Positions 1-9,665 of a stretch of 44,111 nt of DNA are shown piece by piece; position 1 is the first letter of the stretch, and each line of letters begins with the position of its first letter. Source of the DNA: an uncultured Saprospirales bacterium (GTDB lineage Bacteria > Bacteroidota > Bacteroidia > Chitinophagales > CAJXBJ01). The notes beneath the pieces are model-generated. The model did not search any database, was not told where the DNA came from, and saw only the letters and a list, made by a program, of their open reading frames with translations. The stretch is taken from assembly GCA_913050195.1 (NCBI GenBank), contig CAJXBJ010000005.1, positions 1-44,111 of the forward strand, read 5' to 3'. The position numbers were made by a program, and so were the translations under genes.

Positions 1-1029
1 GTTTATCAAGTATTAGTATCTGATGATTATTGTAGTGATAGTATTAGTGTATTTGTTGAAGTATTTGATTTGCCTACTATTGAGGCAGGTGCCGATGAGC
101 GGCTTTGTAAAGGAGATAGTGTTAATTTAACAGCTACTGGAGCTTTAAGCTATATATGGGTGCCAACAATTGGTTTAACTAATCCAGATAGTAATGAGAC
201 TGCTTTAATCGGAGATTCAAGCTTGTATTATTATGTAGAAGGAACAGATACGAATGGATGTAAGAATAGTGATTCTTTATGGGTTACTATTGATACACTT
301 CCAATTGGAAGTGTAGGTCCAGATACAACTTTGTGTTTTGGGGATAGTGTTCAACTTTCAGCTCAAGGTAATTTTAACTTTCAGTGGTCTCCTTCATCTT
401 CATTGTCTGATACAAATGCTTCAAATACTATTGCAAAGCCGGATACGAGTACAAACTATTATATAACAATAACTGATTTAAATAATTGTAGGGATACTTT
501 GTCAGTAAGTGTCGTGATAAACCCTCTTCCAAACATTAGTTTAGGCCCAGATATTGAAGTCCTTTTAGGACAAACCGTAAGTTTACAAGCAAGTGGCGGA
601 GTAGATTACACATGGTCTCCAATTACTTATTTAGACAACACAAATCAAAGCTTGGTGAATTCAACACCAATTGATGACATTACTTATATTGTAACTGTTA
701 TAGATGAGAATAATTGTTTAAATACTGAAGAAATTACTTTAACCGTTTATAACGAAGCAAAACTAGCGATACCTAAGGCATTTACACCGAATGGGGATGG
801 TAAAAATGATTTTATTCAGTATTATGCTAAGGGAATGGCAGAAACTAATTTGAAAATATTTAACCGTTGGGGACAGTTGGTTTTTGAGGCAAATAGTACA
901 GATGAAGTTTGGGATGGCACGTATAATGGTGTAGAATTGGAAATGGAAACTTATACGTATTTGCTTGTTGGTAAAACTTTGGCAGATCAAGTATTTACGC
1001 AAAAAGGAAATATTAGTCTTATAAGATGA
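1..1029 (+). CDS. T9SS type-B sorting-domain (gliding motility-associated C-terminal domain) protein with Ig/PKD-like repeats, 5'-truncated by window edge
   Basis: Frame open from base 1; repeated 'GPDTTLCFGDSVQLSA..' units; C-terminus 'IPKAFTPNGDGKNDFIQ..LKIFNRWGQLVFE..WDGTYNG..YTYLL..QKGNISLIR' is a canonical type-B CTD. Confidence 0.9.
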   Translation, partial: VYQVLVSDDYCSDSISVFVEVFDLPTIEAGADERLCKGDSVNLTATGALSYIWVPTIGLTNPDSNETALIGDSSLYYYVEGTDTNGCKNSDSLWVTIDTLPIGSVGPDTTLCFGDSVQLSAQGNFNFQWSPSSSLSDTNASNTIAKPDTSTNYYITITDLNNCRDTLSVSVVINPLPNISLGPDIEVLLGQTVSLQASGGVDYTWSPITYLDNTNQSLVNSTPIDDITYIVTVIDENNCLNTEEITLTVYNEAKLAIPKAFTPNGDGKNDFIQYYAKGMAETNLKIFNRWGQLVFEANSTDEVWDGTYNGVELEMETYTYLLVGKTLADQVFTQKGNISLIR

Positions 1030-2033
1030 TTAGGTTATTTAGCATATTATGTGTGATTTCTTTTTGGTTTGGTTTAAGTGCTCAAGATATTCATTTTAGT
1101 CAATACTATGCCTCCCCATTTAATCTTAATCCAGCCTTAACAGGTTTGTTTGACGGTAGTATAAGGGCATGGGCAAATTATCGATCTCAATGGGGTACAG
1201 TACATGTCCCGTATGAAACGTATGATGCCGCTTTAGATTTTACACTACCAGTTCAAAGTGATAACATGGGGCTAGGTCTTTATTTTCTACAAGATGCCTC
1301 AGGTTCTTCTGGATTACGTGTTAGTAAAGTAGCTCTAATGGGTGCTTATCAAAAAGGTTTTGGTCCCAAAAAGCATCGAAGCATCCTAGCATTAGGATAC
1401 TATGCTAAATATGTGCAAAAGGGTATAGCATATTTTAATCTTACTTTCCCAAATCAGTATAATGGTAATTTTGATTTTGATCCTAATTTAAATTCTGGGG
1501 AAAACAGCTTAGGAAATAGTCTTTATTATTTAGATTTTGGTCTAGGTTCATTGTTGAGATTAAATATGGAAAACTTTCCTGTATCAACTATTGGTTTCGC
1601 TTTTTATCATGTAAACCTACCAAAGGAGTCTTTCTTAGATTCTGAAAATCGTTTAGGGTTACGTTATCATATTCATGGAGATAGTAGGCTGGCCTTGGTC
1701 GACAAAGGATTCTTAACTTTTAGGGGGGCTTTTATGGGGCAAAATAACAATCATGAGGCTTTAATGGGTTTAGAATATGAACACTTCTTTAATCTTAGTC
1801 CTAGAGTTAGAAGGTCTATTTTTGTTGGTTTAATGACACGCTTATCAGATGCTATTATAATTGTGGCTGGAGGTGAACATAAAAATGTGCGATTAGGTCT
1901 TAGCTATGATGTGAATATTTCTTCACTAAAGCCTGCTAGTAATATGTATGGAGCATTAGAACTGTCTATGCAGTATGTGGGAATATTTAAAAAGTTTACG
2001 GGTATAAAATGTCCTCCTGTGCCTAGATTCTAA
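1026..2033 (+). CDS. PorP/SprF family type IX secretion system membrane protein
   Basis: Signal peptide then 'QDIHFSQYYASPFNLNPALTGLFDGSIRAWANYRSQW', typical PorP/SprF N-terminus; ATGA overlap with upstream T9SS cargo gene. Confidence 0.9.
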   Translation: MIRLFSILCVISFWFGLSAQDIHFSQYYASPFNLNPALTGLFDGSIRAWANYRSQWGTVHVPYETYDAALDFTLPVQSDNMGLGLYFLQDASGSSGLRVSKVALMGAYQKGFGPKKHRSILALGYYAKYVQKGIAYFNLTFPNQYNGNFDFDPNLNSGENSLGNSLYYLDFGLGSLLRLNMENFPVSTIGFAFYHVNLPKESFLDSENRLGLRYHIHGDSRLALVDKGFLTFRGAFMGQNNNHEALMGLEYEHFFNLSPRVRRSIFVGLMTRLSDAIIIVAGGEHKNVRLGLSYDVNISSLKPASNMYGALELSMQYVGIFKKFTGIKCPPVPRF

Positions 2034-2929
2034 AACCTAGGATGAAATTGCACTAAACTATCTTTTAGGAAGGTTCTATCTAGGTGTGTGTAAATTTCAG
2101 TTGTAGTTATAGATTCGTGTCCAAGCATTTCTTGTACAGCTCTAAGGTCTGCTCCGCCTTCCACTAAATGTGTTGCAAAAGAATGTCTAAAGCTGTGTGG
2201 GCTAATAGTCTTTTTTAATCCAGTTTTTTCTGCAAGTTGTTTAATTATTGTGAATATCATAACACGGCTTAAAGCGCGACCTCTACGATTTAAAAAAGTA
2301 ATGTCTTGACTGTTTAAATCAATATCTAAAAAACTTCTATAACTTTTAATATAATTCAATATATAGTCAGCGCATTGCTTACCCATTGGTATTAAACGCT
2401 CCTTACTTCCTTTACCCTCTACTTTAATATAGCCTTCTGAAAAATCAATATTTGAGAGTTTTAGGTTTGTTAGTTCACTTACGCGAAGCCCACAGCTATA
2501 TAGACATTCAATAATTGCCTTATTTCGCCAACCTTCTTTTTTAGACAAATCTATGCCCCGAATTAGATTATCTATTTCTTGAATACTAAGTGTTTCAGGT
2601 AGCTTTTTGTTTAGTTTAGGGCCTTCTATATGTAGGCATGGATTTTCATCGATTTGTTTTTCGAGTAATTGATAGGAATAAAAGGCTTTTATCCCTGAAA
2701 TTGTGCGGGCCTGTGATCTAGCATTAAATTTAGCTTTAAATAGAGATACTAAAAAATCTTCTATGTCAGTTTGTTTAATAGCTGCTGGAGATACATCTCT
2801 TCCTTCTTTTTCATTGAATTCTTTAAGTTTGTTTACATCACTTATATAGGCATCAATACTGTTTTTTGAAAGGTGTTTTTCAAGAAGTAGATAAGCCTCA
2901 AAACCTTTTAAGCTCTTTTCCCAATCCAT
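2030..2929 (-). CDS. xerD: Tyrosine recombinase XerD/XerC family
   Basis: 299 aa; 'CGLRVSELTNL', 'HSFRHSFATHLVEGGADLRAVQEMLGHESITTTEIYTH' catalytic motifs. Confidence 0.88.
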   Translation of the reverse strand: MDWEKSLKGFEAYLLLEKHLSKNSIDAYISDVNKLKEFNEKEGRDVSPAAIKQTDIEDFLVSLFKAKFNARSQARTISGIKAFYSYQLLEKQIDENPCLHIEGPKLNKKLPETLSIQEIDNLIRGIDLSKKEGWRNKAIIECLYSCGLRVSELTNLKLSNIDFSEGYIKVEGKGSKERLIPMGKQCADYILNYIKSYRSFLDIDLNSQDITFLNRRGRALSRVMIFTIIKQLAEKTGLKKTISPHSFRHSFATHLVEGGADLRAVQEMLGHESITTTEIYTHLDRTFLKDSLVQFHPRF

Positions 2930-3016
2930 AGATTTATTTACGTTTAAATAAGTATAAAAGTTTTCATGTTTGGTCTTTTTTATTAAATGGCCTAATTTGC
3001 AATAACTTAATAAAAT

Positions 3017-3439
3017 ATGCAGAAAGATATATTAATATTAAATGGTCCAAACTTGAACCTTCTTGGTGAAAGACAGCCAGAAATATATGGAACTAAAAGT
3101 ATTGAAAGTCTAATTGATAAACTTAAAAACCAAAATAAGTGTAGGCTAGACTATTATCAATCTAATCAGGAAGGAGACCTTATTGACAAACTGCATTCTT
3201 ACAGGAATGCAGCTGGTATTATATTAAATGCCGGTGGCCTTACACATACCTCAGTTGCTCTGGCCGATGCTGTAGCGGCAATTCAAGCTCCAGTTATTGA
3301 AGTGCATATTTCTAATATATATGCTCGTGAATCATTTAGAGCTAAGTCTTATATTTCTCTTTATGCCAAAGGGGTGATATCTGGTTTTGGTTTAACTGGG
3401 TACCAATTAGCACTAGAATACTTGTTGTCAGAATATTAA
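3017..3439 (+). CDS. aroQ: Type II 3-dehydroquinate dehydratase
   Basis: 140 aa; 'ILNGPNLNLLGERQPEIYG', 'NAGGLTHTSVALADA', 'EVHISNIYARE'. Confidence 0.95.
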   Translation: MQKDILILNGPNLNLLGERQPEIYGTKSIESLIDKLKNQNKCRLDYYQSNQEGDLIDKLHSYRNAAGIILNAGGLTHTSVALADAVAAIQAPVIEVHISNIYARESFRAKSYISLYAKGVISGFGLTGYQLALEYLLSEY

Positions 3440-4450
3440 ATCTGAAAAGCGTTTATGGCCTTTTACAAAATAAGCCCAAACAAGGCTTTTATTATAAACG
3501 CCCCTCATTTTACTTAACTTTTTTTGATATGGCGTTCTCTTCTTTAAAGTTCTTTTAAGACTCCATTCAACATCAAAGTGAGCTCTTATAATTGCAAAAG
3601 CGCTTTTAAATGCTCCCTCACTTATAAATTTTAAGACCGCTAAGTAATCAACGAGCATGCGTAATGGTAAACGCCATAAAAGGGAAGATATAGGAAGATT
3701 TTTAATCAACATCCATAAATTATTCCTAAAGTTTAGATATACTTTTTTTGGGTTACCGTAGTTAAGAGAGCCTCCACCTAAATGAAAAATATGTGTATTT
3801 GCTATAGACCAAACTTGCCCTCCTTCGTTTTTTAATCGCCAACAAAGATCAATTTCCTCCATATGCGCAAAGAAATCCTCGTCTAAGCCTCCAAGTTCAT
3901 GATACCGATTGGCCTTAATAATTAAACAAGCGCCCGATGCCCAAAAGACTTCTTCATTTTGTTGATAATCAGCCCTTTTTTCTTCTATAGTGTCAAAAAC
4001 CCTGCCTTTACAAAAAGGGAAGCCCCAGATGTCTATATATCCGCCTGATGCACCAGCATACTCATAATGGTTTTTGTTTTTTAAATCTAATATTTGTGGC
4101 TGACAAGCTTCTGCCTTGTTGTTTTTTTCTAAAAAATCAATACAAGGTTGTAGCCAATTTTCTGAAGTTTCAACATCTGAATTTAATAAAACATAATAGT
4201 CAGCATTAACTCTTTTTAGAATTTCATTATAACCTTTAGCAAAGCCATAGTTTATAGGGTTTTCTAAAATCTTAACATCAGGGAAATTGTTCTTAACTAA
4301 AGAAATTGAATTATCAGAAGAAGCATTATCTCCAACAATTATTTCAAGATTAGAATATTTTGTTTTTGTAACAGAAGGTAAAAATCTTTTTAAATACTCT
4401 TCTCCATTCCAATTTAATATGACGATACTCACTTTTGGATATTCTATCAT
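3428..4450 (-). CDS. Glycosyltransferase family 2
   Basis: 'VSIVILNWNGEEYLKRFLPSV..GDNASSDNS', 'LLNSDVE', 'ASGACLIIKA', 'EEIDLCWR'. Confidence 0.9.
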   Translation of the reverse strand: MIEYPKVSIVILNWNGEEYLKRFLPSVTKTKYSNLEIIVGDNASSDNSISLVKNNFPDVKILENPINYGFAKGYNEILKRVNADYYVLLNSDVETSENWLQPCIDFLEKNNKAEACQPQILDLKNKNHYEYAGASGGYIDIWGFPFCKGRVFDTIEEKRADYQQNEEVFWASGACLIIKANRYHELGGLDEDFFAHMEEIDLCWRLKNEGGQVWSIANTHIFHLGGGSLNYGNPKKVYLNFRNNLWMLIKNLPISSLLWRLPLRMLVDYLAVLKFISEGAFKSAFAIIRAHFDVEWSLKRTLKKRTPYQKKLSKMRGVYNKSLVWAYFVKGHKRFSDLIF

Positions 4451-4643
4451 TACTTATATGCTTTATTAGGCAGGATGCTACATTAAGTGCATTTAAAATT
4501 ATCATTTTTTAACTGATAATTATTTATGGTTTTAAAAAGACCTATTAATTCACTAGTTAATTGATTAGTCAGTAGCCTTTAAATTCCTAAAATTTTAAAT
4601 ACTCTATCGAATTTATTTGGATTAGCCTTAACTTAGTAAAGGG

Positions 4644-5243
4644 ATGGCAGGTATTATAAGCTCAGGAACAGAATCATTAAGGCTCTTTAAAGAATTTAGA
4701 AATTTAACAAAAGAGGATAGAAGCATACTTGTGCATGAAGGTCAGTTTTCACAAGAAGTAATCAAGTCAATTTTAAATTTGGCTAATGAGAAGTTAGAGC
4801 TTCAAGTATTGGGTGCTGCGCAGAAAAAGAAAGTACTAAGTGTAATGCTTGAGTGTTTACAGAATATTAGTAAACATTGCCCTATGTCCTTGCTAAATGA
4901 AATGAATGAATTGCCAATAATAGCAGTAGCCTCAAAAGGTAATCATATTTGTGTGAGTACAAGAAATCCTGTCAGTAAAGACAGTATGTTGGGGATTAAG
5001 GAGCGCATTGATAAGCTCAACAAACTTGATAGAGATGGATTGGATGTGCTCTATAAAGATGTGATGAAGAATGGTAAAATATCGAATGTGGGAGGAGGAG
5101 GTTTGGGTTTTATTGAAATGGCTCTTAAGAGTTCTAGTAAGCTACATTATAGTTTTGAGCCGAATATAAATGAGATTTATTTCTATTCATTGTATATTAC
5201 AATTGCAGCTAAAAAAACAAATAATGGGGGTTCATCAATCTAA
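4644..5243 (+). CDS. SiaB-like GHKL-fold protein kinase (DUF6272-type)
   Basis: 199 aa; N-box-like 'MLECLQNISKH', G-box-like 'GGGGLGFIEMA', followed by a four-gene same-strand cluster. Confidence 0.75.
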   Translation: MAGIISSGTESLRLFKEFRNLTKEDRSILVHEGQFSQEVIKSILNLANEKLELQVLGAAQKKKVLSVMLECLQNISKHCPMSLLNEMNELPIIAVASKGNHICVSTRNPVSKDSMLGIKERIDKLNKLDRDGLDVLYKDVMKNGKISNVGGGGLGFIEMALKSSSKLHYSFEPNINEIYFYSLYITIAAKKTNNGGSSI

Positions 5244-5246
5244 AGA

Positions 5247-8200
5247 ATGAGTGAAGAGATACTAAAAGCTTTGATGCAATTATTTGCTATTGTAACTAAG
5301 CAAGATGATGGAGTTACTAAAAATGAGCGGGAATATGTTCGACTGTTTTTGCAGTCACAGCTTTCTAAAGGTCAAGTTAATATTTACTATAACTTATATG
5401 AATCATTTTTAAATGAAAATAAAGGGTTAAATAAAAAGGAAGGAATAGGGGTTGTAGATGAAGAAAAAGAAAGAAAGAGGGAGGAAAGGCGGGCTAAGCG
5501 TCGTGCAAAGCAATCAGAAATATCGCAGCTTGAAGTCAAGTCAGATTTAAGTGGAGAAGAGTTAGCAGCTAAGAAAAAAGCGCGTGAAGAGCGACGTAAA
5601 CGCCGTGAAGAGCTGAAAAAATTAGAAAAAGAAAAGGAGTCGCAAAATCATAGCTTGACATCCGTAAAAGACTCGGTTCGCACGCTTTCCATTTGTAAAA
5701 AAATTAATGAGACGCTGTCTCAGCAGCAAAAAGTCGTTGTTTTGGTTCGCCTTTTTGAGCTCATTAATAGTGATAGGAGATTTACACCTCAGCGAATGCA
5801 GCTTATTGACACGGTTTCGGATGTTTTTAATTTTGATAAGCAAGAGTTTAAATCTATACGGTCTTTTATTACTATTCATGATTTGACTGAATTAGATTTA
5901 GAAAACATTTTGATTGTTGACAATAAACTTGAGCATGGATATGTAAATGCAAAACAAATTTTTTCTGAGCACTTAGATGGGGAGGTGTTGATACTGAAGG
6001 TGAGTAGTGTTGATCTTTATTTTTTAAAGTACACAGGTCAAGATGAACTTAATCTGAATGGACTAATTCTGAATAATAAGCGTATTTATTTATTTGCCAA
6101 TGGTAGTACTATTCGAAGTCCTAAAGGCAAGCCAGTTTACTACAGTGATGTTCTTTCAAAGTTTTTAAGTAACTCTGATATATCTCAATTAAGCTTTAAT
6201 GCTTATAATTTGGATTTAATATTTCCAAACGGAGCTATGGGCCTAAGATCTGTCAATATATCAGAGGAGCATGGAAAGCTTATAGGGATAATGGGAGCAA
6301 GTGGAGCAGGAAAGACAAGCTTACTCAATGTTCTTTCTGGACAATTAAGGCCAAGTAATGGAGAAGTTAAGGTGAATAATATAAATATTCACTTAGAGAA
6401 AGAGCAAATTAAAGGTGTATTTGGTTACATTCCTCAGGATGATTTGTTAATTGATGATTTAACTGTTTATCAAAATCTTTACTATAACTCTAAACTATGT
6501 TTTGCACATCGGTCAGAGGAGGAGATTAAAGTATTAGTTAAGGATACATTAGTAAAGCTAGGTTTATGGGGTATTAAGGATCTGAAAGTTGGTAGTCCAC
6601 TAAAAAAAACAATTAGTGGTGGTCAGCGCAAAAGATTAAATATTGCTCTTGAATTAATTAGAGAGCCCTCAGTGCTTTTTGTTGATGAGCCTACATCAGG
6701 TTTGTCATCACGAGATTCAGAAAATGTTATGGATCTACTTAGAGAATTAACACTTTCTGGAAAGTTGATCTTTGTAGTTATCCATCAACCTTCATCTGAC
6801 ATATATAAAATGTTTGATAAGGTATTTATTTTAGACTATGGTGGTTATCCTGTGTACTATGGAAATCCAGTGGAGTCTTTAATTTACTTTAAAACCTTAG
6901 ATCATCAAATAAATAGTGAACAAGGGGAATGTGAGCTTTGTGGTAATGTGAATGTAGAGTTAATATTTAATATTATTGAGTCTAATATTGTTGATGAGTA
7001 TGGTCAGTATACTGGGGTTAGAAAAGTAGCACCTGAGGAGTGGAGTGAACTTTATTTAGAGAGTAAAAAGGAATTTAAAAGGTACGAAGAACAAAACAAT
7101 AAGCCTGAGGGCAATTTAGATGTTCCATCTCTCATAAAACAATGGTTGATTTTTACTACAAGAGATATGTTGTCAAAATTAGCAAATAGGCAATATGTTC
7201 TAATTAACTCTTTAGAAGCTCCAGTGCTTGCATTAATATTGGCATTTATAATTAGATATATTGATAGCTTTAAGCTAGGCTATGTTTTTGGTAGAAACGA
7301 TAACATTCCTGCTTATCTTTTCATGAGTATTATTGTAGCGCTTTTTATGGGTATGACGGTGAGTGCTGAGGAGATTGTTAGGGATCGTAAAATTTTAAAG
7401 CGTGAGGCCTTTTTGAATTTGAGTAAGTTAAGTTACTTTCTTTCAAAAATGGGACTCCTGTTTACAATTTCAGCAATACAGACCTTAAGCTTTGTATTAA
7501 TTGGTAATTGGATTTTAGATATTCAGGGAATGTTATTAGATACATGGCTAGTTCTTTTTAGTGTGTCTTGCTTTGCCAATATGTTAGGCTTAAATATCTC
7601 TGCATCTTTTAATTCTGCAGTTACTATATACATACTAATTCCATTGTTGTTGATTCCTCAATTAGTTTTAAGTGGGGCCATGTTTAGTTTTGAAAAATTG
7701 AACCATTATGTCGGAAGTGATGATAAAGTACCTTATATAGCCGATATAATGGTTTCTAGATGGGCATTTGAGGCAGTTTCTGTTAACCAGTATAAGGATA
7801 ATCATTTTATGGAGCAATTCTATGAACTTGAAAAAGAAGAAAGCTTTGCAGATTTTAGGCAGGTTTATTTATTGCCTGAATTAGAAAGTCGGATTAAAAA
7901 ATGTATGGAGTATACGGGAGTTAGTACGCAAGAAGATATAAACATGTTAAAGGGTTCTTTATCAGTTTTAAGGGAAAATGCGAATGGTTTTATTTGGAGT
8001 AAATATTTGCATTATGAAAAGGTTAATGTGAAGTGTTTAGATAGCTTAGTTAGCTACTTGATAAGCTTAGATAGAATGACTTCTGTTAATCAGATGGCAT
8101 TGGATAGTTTGTATGAATATATATATGTAGAAGATGAAATTGTAGTTAAGCGTCTTCGCAATTATGTGACTCTAATTAAGAGAACATTAATAGATGAGTT

Positions 8201-8741
8201 GGCAATGCTTTCAAAGGATACTTTGTTTGATGTTGCAATTGATTTAGAATCCTTAGAATACAATAACCTTACATGGAATAAACTAGAGGAGGTAGAGAAG
8301 CTTCGGAAACAGATGAAGTTATTTTATACTGAAAAATTTGTAGAATCAAATAGAAGGCTTACTGATAAAAGGTACTTTTTGCAGCAAAAAGATGAGGATG
8401 GTTATAGGAAATGGCGAAATAGTTATTATAACGATGAACTAGCGCGTTTGCTTAGAAAATCAACGGCAAAAAAGCGAATAGTTGAGAAAAATGGTCGCTT
8501 TATACAGCAAATTGACCCAATTTATAGAGAACCTTTGCCTTCAAATATCTTTGATTATAGAGCACACTTTTATGCTCCAGTTAAATGCTTTTTAGGTTTT
8601 AAAATAAATACTTTTGCCTTCAATTTGATTGTGATTTGGATTTTCTCTGTGCTGTTATTTGTGTGTTTGGTTATGGGTTTCTTTAAAAGAACTTTAAATG
8701 CAATTAGCACAATTATTGTCAAGTTGAAAATTAAATTTTAA
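5247..8741 (+). CDS. ABCG-like ABC transporter (NBD + TMD) with TerB-like N-terminal region(s) and Lys/Arg/Glu-rich linker
   Basis: Walker A 'GASGAGKTS', signature 'ISGGQRKRLN', Walker B 'VLFVDEP', H-loop 'VIHQPSSDIYKMFD'; ABC2-type TM segments; N-terminal helical 'LFAIVTKQDDGVTKNEREYVRLFL' and 'LSQQQKVVVLVRLFELINSDRRFTPQRMQLI'. Confidence 0.85.
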   Translation: MSEEILKALMQLFAIVTKQDDGVTKNEREYVRLFLQSQLSKGQVNIYYNLYESFLNENKGLNKKEGIGVVDEEKERKREERRAKRRAKQSEISQLEVKSDLSGEELAAKKKAREERRKRREELKKLEKEKESQNHSLTSVKDSVRTLSICKKINETLSQQQKVVVLVRLFELINSDRRFTPQRMQLIDTVSDVFNFDKQEFKSIRSFITIHDLTELDLENILIVDNKLEHGYVNAKQIFSEHLDGEVLILKVSSVDLYFLKYTGQDELNLNGLILNNKRIYLFANGSTIRSPKGKPVYYSDVLSKFLSNSDISQLSFNAYNLDLIFPNGAMGLRSVNISEEHGKLIGIMGASGAGKTSLLNVLSGQLRPSNGEVKVNNINIHLEKEQIKGVFGYIPQDDLLIDDLTVYQNLYYNSKLCFAHRSEEEIKVLVKDTLVKLGLWGIKDLKVGSPLKKTISGGQRKRLNIALELIREPSVLFVDEPTSGLSSRDSENVMDLLRELTLSGKLIFVVIHQPSSDIYKMFDKVFILDYGGYPVYYGNPVESLIYFKTLDHQINSEQGECELCGNVNVELIFNIIESNIVDEYGQYTGVRKVAPEEWSELYLESKKEFKRYEEQNNKPEGNLDVPSLIKQWLIFTTRDMLSKLANRQYVLINSLEAPVLALILAFIIRYIDSFKLGYVFGRNDNIPAYLFMSIIVALFMGMTVSAEEIVRDRKILKREAFLNLSKLSYFLSKMGLLFTISAIQTLSFVLIGNWILDIQGMLLDTWLVLFSVSCFANMLGLNISASFNSAVTIYILIPLLLIPQLVLSGAMFSFEKLNHYVGSDDKVPYIADIMVSRWAFEAVSVNQYKDNHFMEQFYELEKEESFADFRQVYLLPELESRIKKCMEYTGVSTQEDINMLKGSLSVLRENANGFIWSKYLHYEKVNVKCLDSLVSYLISLDRMTSVNQMALDSLYEYIYVEDEIVVKRLRNYVTLIKRTLIDELAMLSKDTLFDVAIDLESLEYNNLTWNKLEEVEKLRKQMKLFYTEKFVESNRRLTDKRYFLQQKDEDGYRKWRNSYYNDELARLLRKSTAKKRIVEKNGRFIQQIDPIYREPLPSNIFDYRAHFYAPVKCFLGFKINTFAFNLIVIWIFSVLLFVCLVMGFFKRTLNAISTIIVKLKIKF

Positions 8742-8747
8742 CTTCAA

Positions 8748-9665
8748 ATGGTGAATTGTAAATGTTTTAAGGGTTTTTTGTTTCTATCTGCCATGCTTGT
8801 ATTGCTATTTAGCTGTGCAAATGGTACAGAAGATAGAATGGAGGAGCTTCTAAAGGAATCAGAAGAACAAAAGGTGAAGCCTGAGTTAGAAGTGCCTAGA
8901 GAGATGTTGTATGAAATAATACAGCAAATACCTTCTCCTTTAGAAATATCTAACTTAATCAAACAGAGTGGTGCAGTATATTCAGAGGAGATATTAAACC
9001 CTGTTGAGCATTCAAAAAATTACGTTAATAAATATGCTCAGGCCATTAATTTAGGAATATATGGTACTGATTTGGGATACATTAATATTTACTCAAAATA
9101 TCAAGCGTCCATAGTGTATTTAGCAGCAGTAAGAGAAATGTCTGAAGAATTGCGTATCGGGCAGTTTTTTGATTTTACAACAATAGCTAGATTGGCAGCT
9201 AATAGCTCTGAGATAGACTCAATTCTATATATTAGTACTCAGGGTTTTGATAATATGAATGTCTATTTAAAGGAGCAAGGTAGGGATGAGATAAGTATAT
9301 TACTTTTAGTGGGCGGATGGTTAGAGGCTGTTTACATATTAACTGAGGTAGCGTCAAAATACCCTTCCGATGAGTTATATGAGCGAGTAGGTGATCAAAA
9401 AATAATGTTAGATGATTTGATATTAATAATGTCTTTGTATAAAGGAGACCCTTATTTTGAAAAGATTTCAAAATCATTTGAGGTGTTAAAAGAGGCCTTT
9501 TCATCAGTGGAAATTTCATACGTCCAAGGTGAGAGAACTATTTCAGAAGTAGATGGCGTTTTAGTTATAGAGGATAACAATAAAAGTATTGTTAAGATTA
9601 GTGAGGTACAGGTGGATAATATCAAAAAGGTTGTCCATGAATTAAGGAATGAATTAGTGCGATAA
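8748..9665 (+). CDS. Putative lipoprotein of unknown function
   Basis: 305 aa; N-terminal hydrophobic segment and lipobox 'LLFSC'; 4-6 nt after the ABC gene, TAATG overlap with the next gene. Confidence 0.75.
   Translation: MVNCKCFKGFLFLSAMLVLLFSCANGTEDRMEELLKESEEQKVKPELEVPREMLYEIIQQIPSPLEISNLIKQSGAVYSEEILNPVEHSKNYVNKYAQAINLGIYGTDLGYINIYSKYQASIVYLAAVREMSEELRIGQFFDFTTIARLAANSSEIDSILYISTQGFDNMNVYLKEQGRDEISILLLVGGWLEAVYILTEVASKYPSDELYERVGDQKIMLDDLILIMSLYKGDPYFEKISKSFEVLKEAFSSVEISYVQGERTISEVDGVLVIEDNNKSIVKISEVQVDNIKKVVHELRNELVR

Noticed and set aside
2030-2929. Tyrosine recombinase as evidence of an integrative element
   Set aside because: Housekeeping XerC/D-type sequence with neighbours aroQ and T9SS genes; no att repeats or cargo seen.
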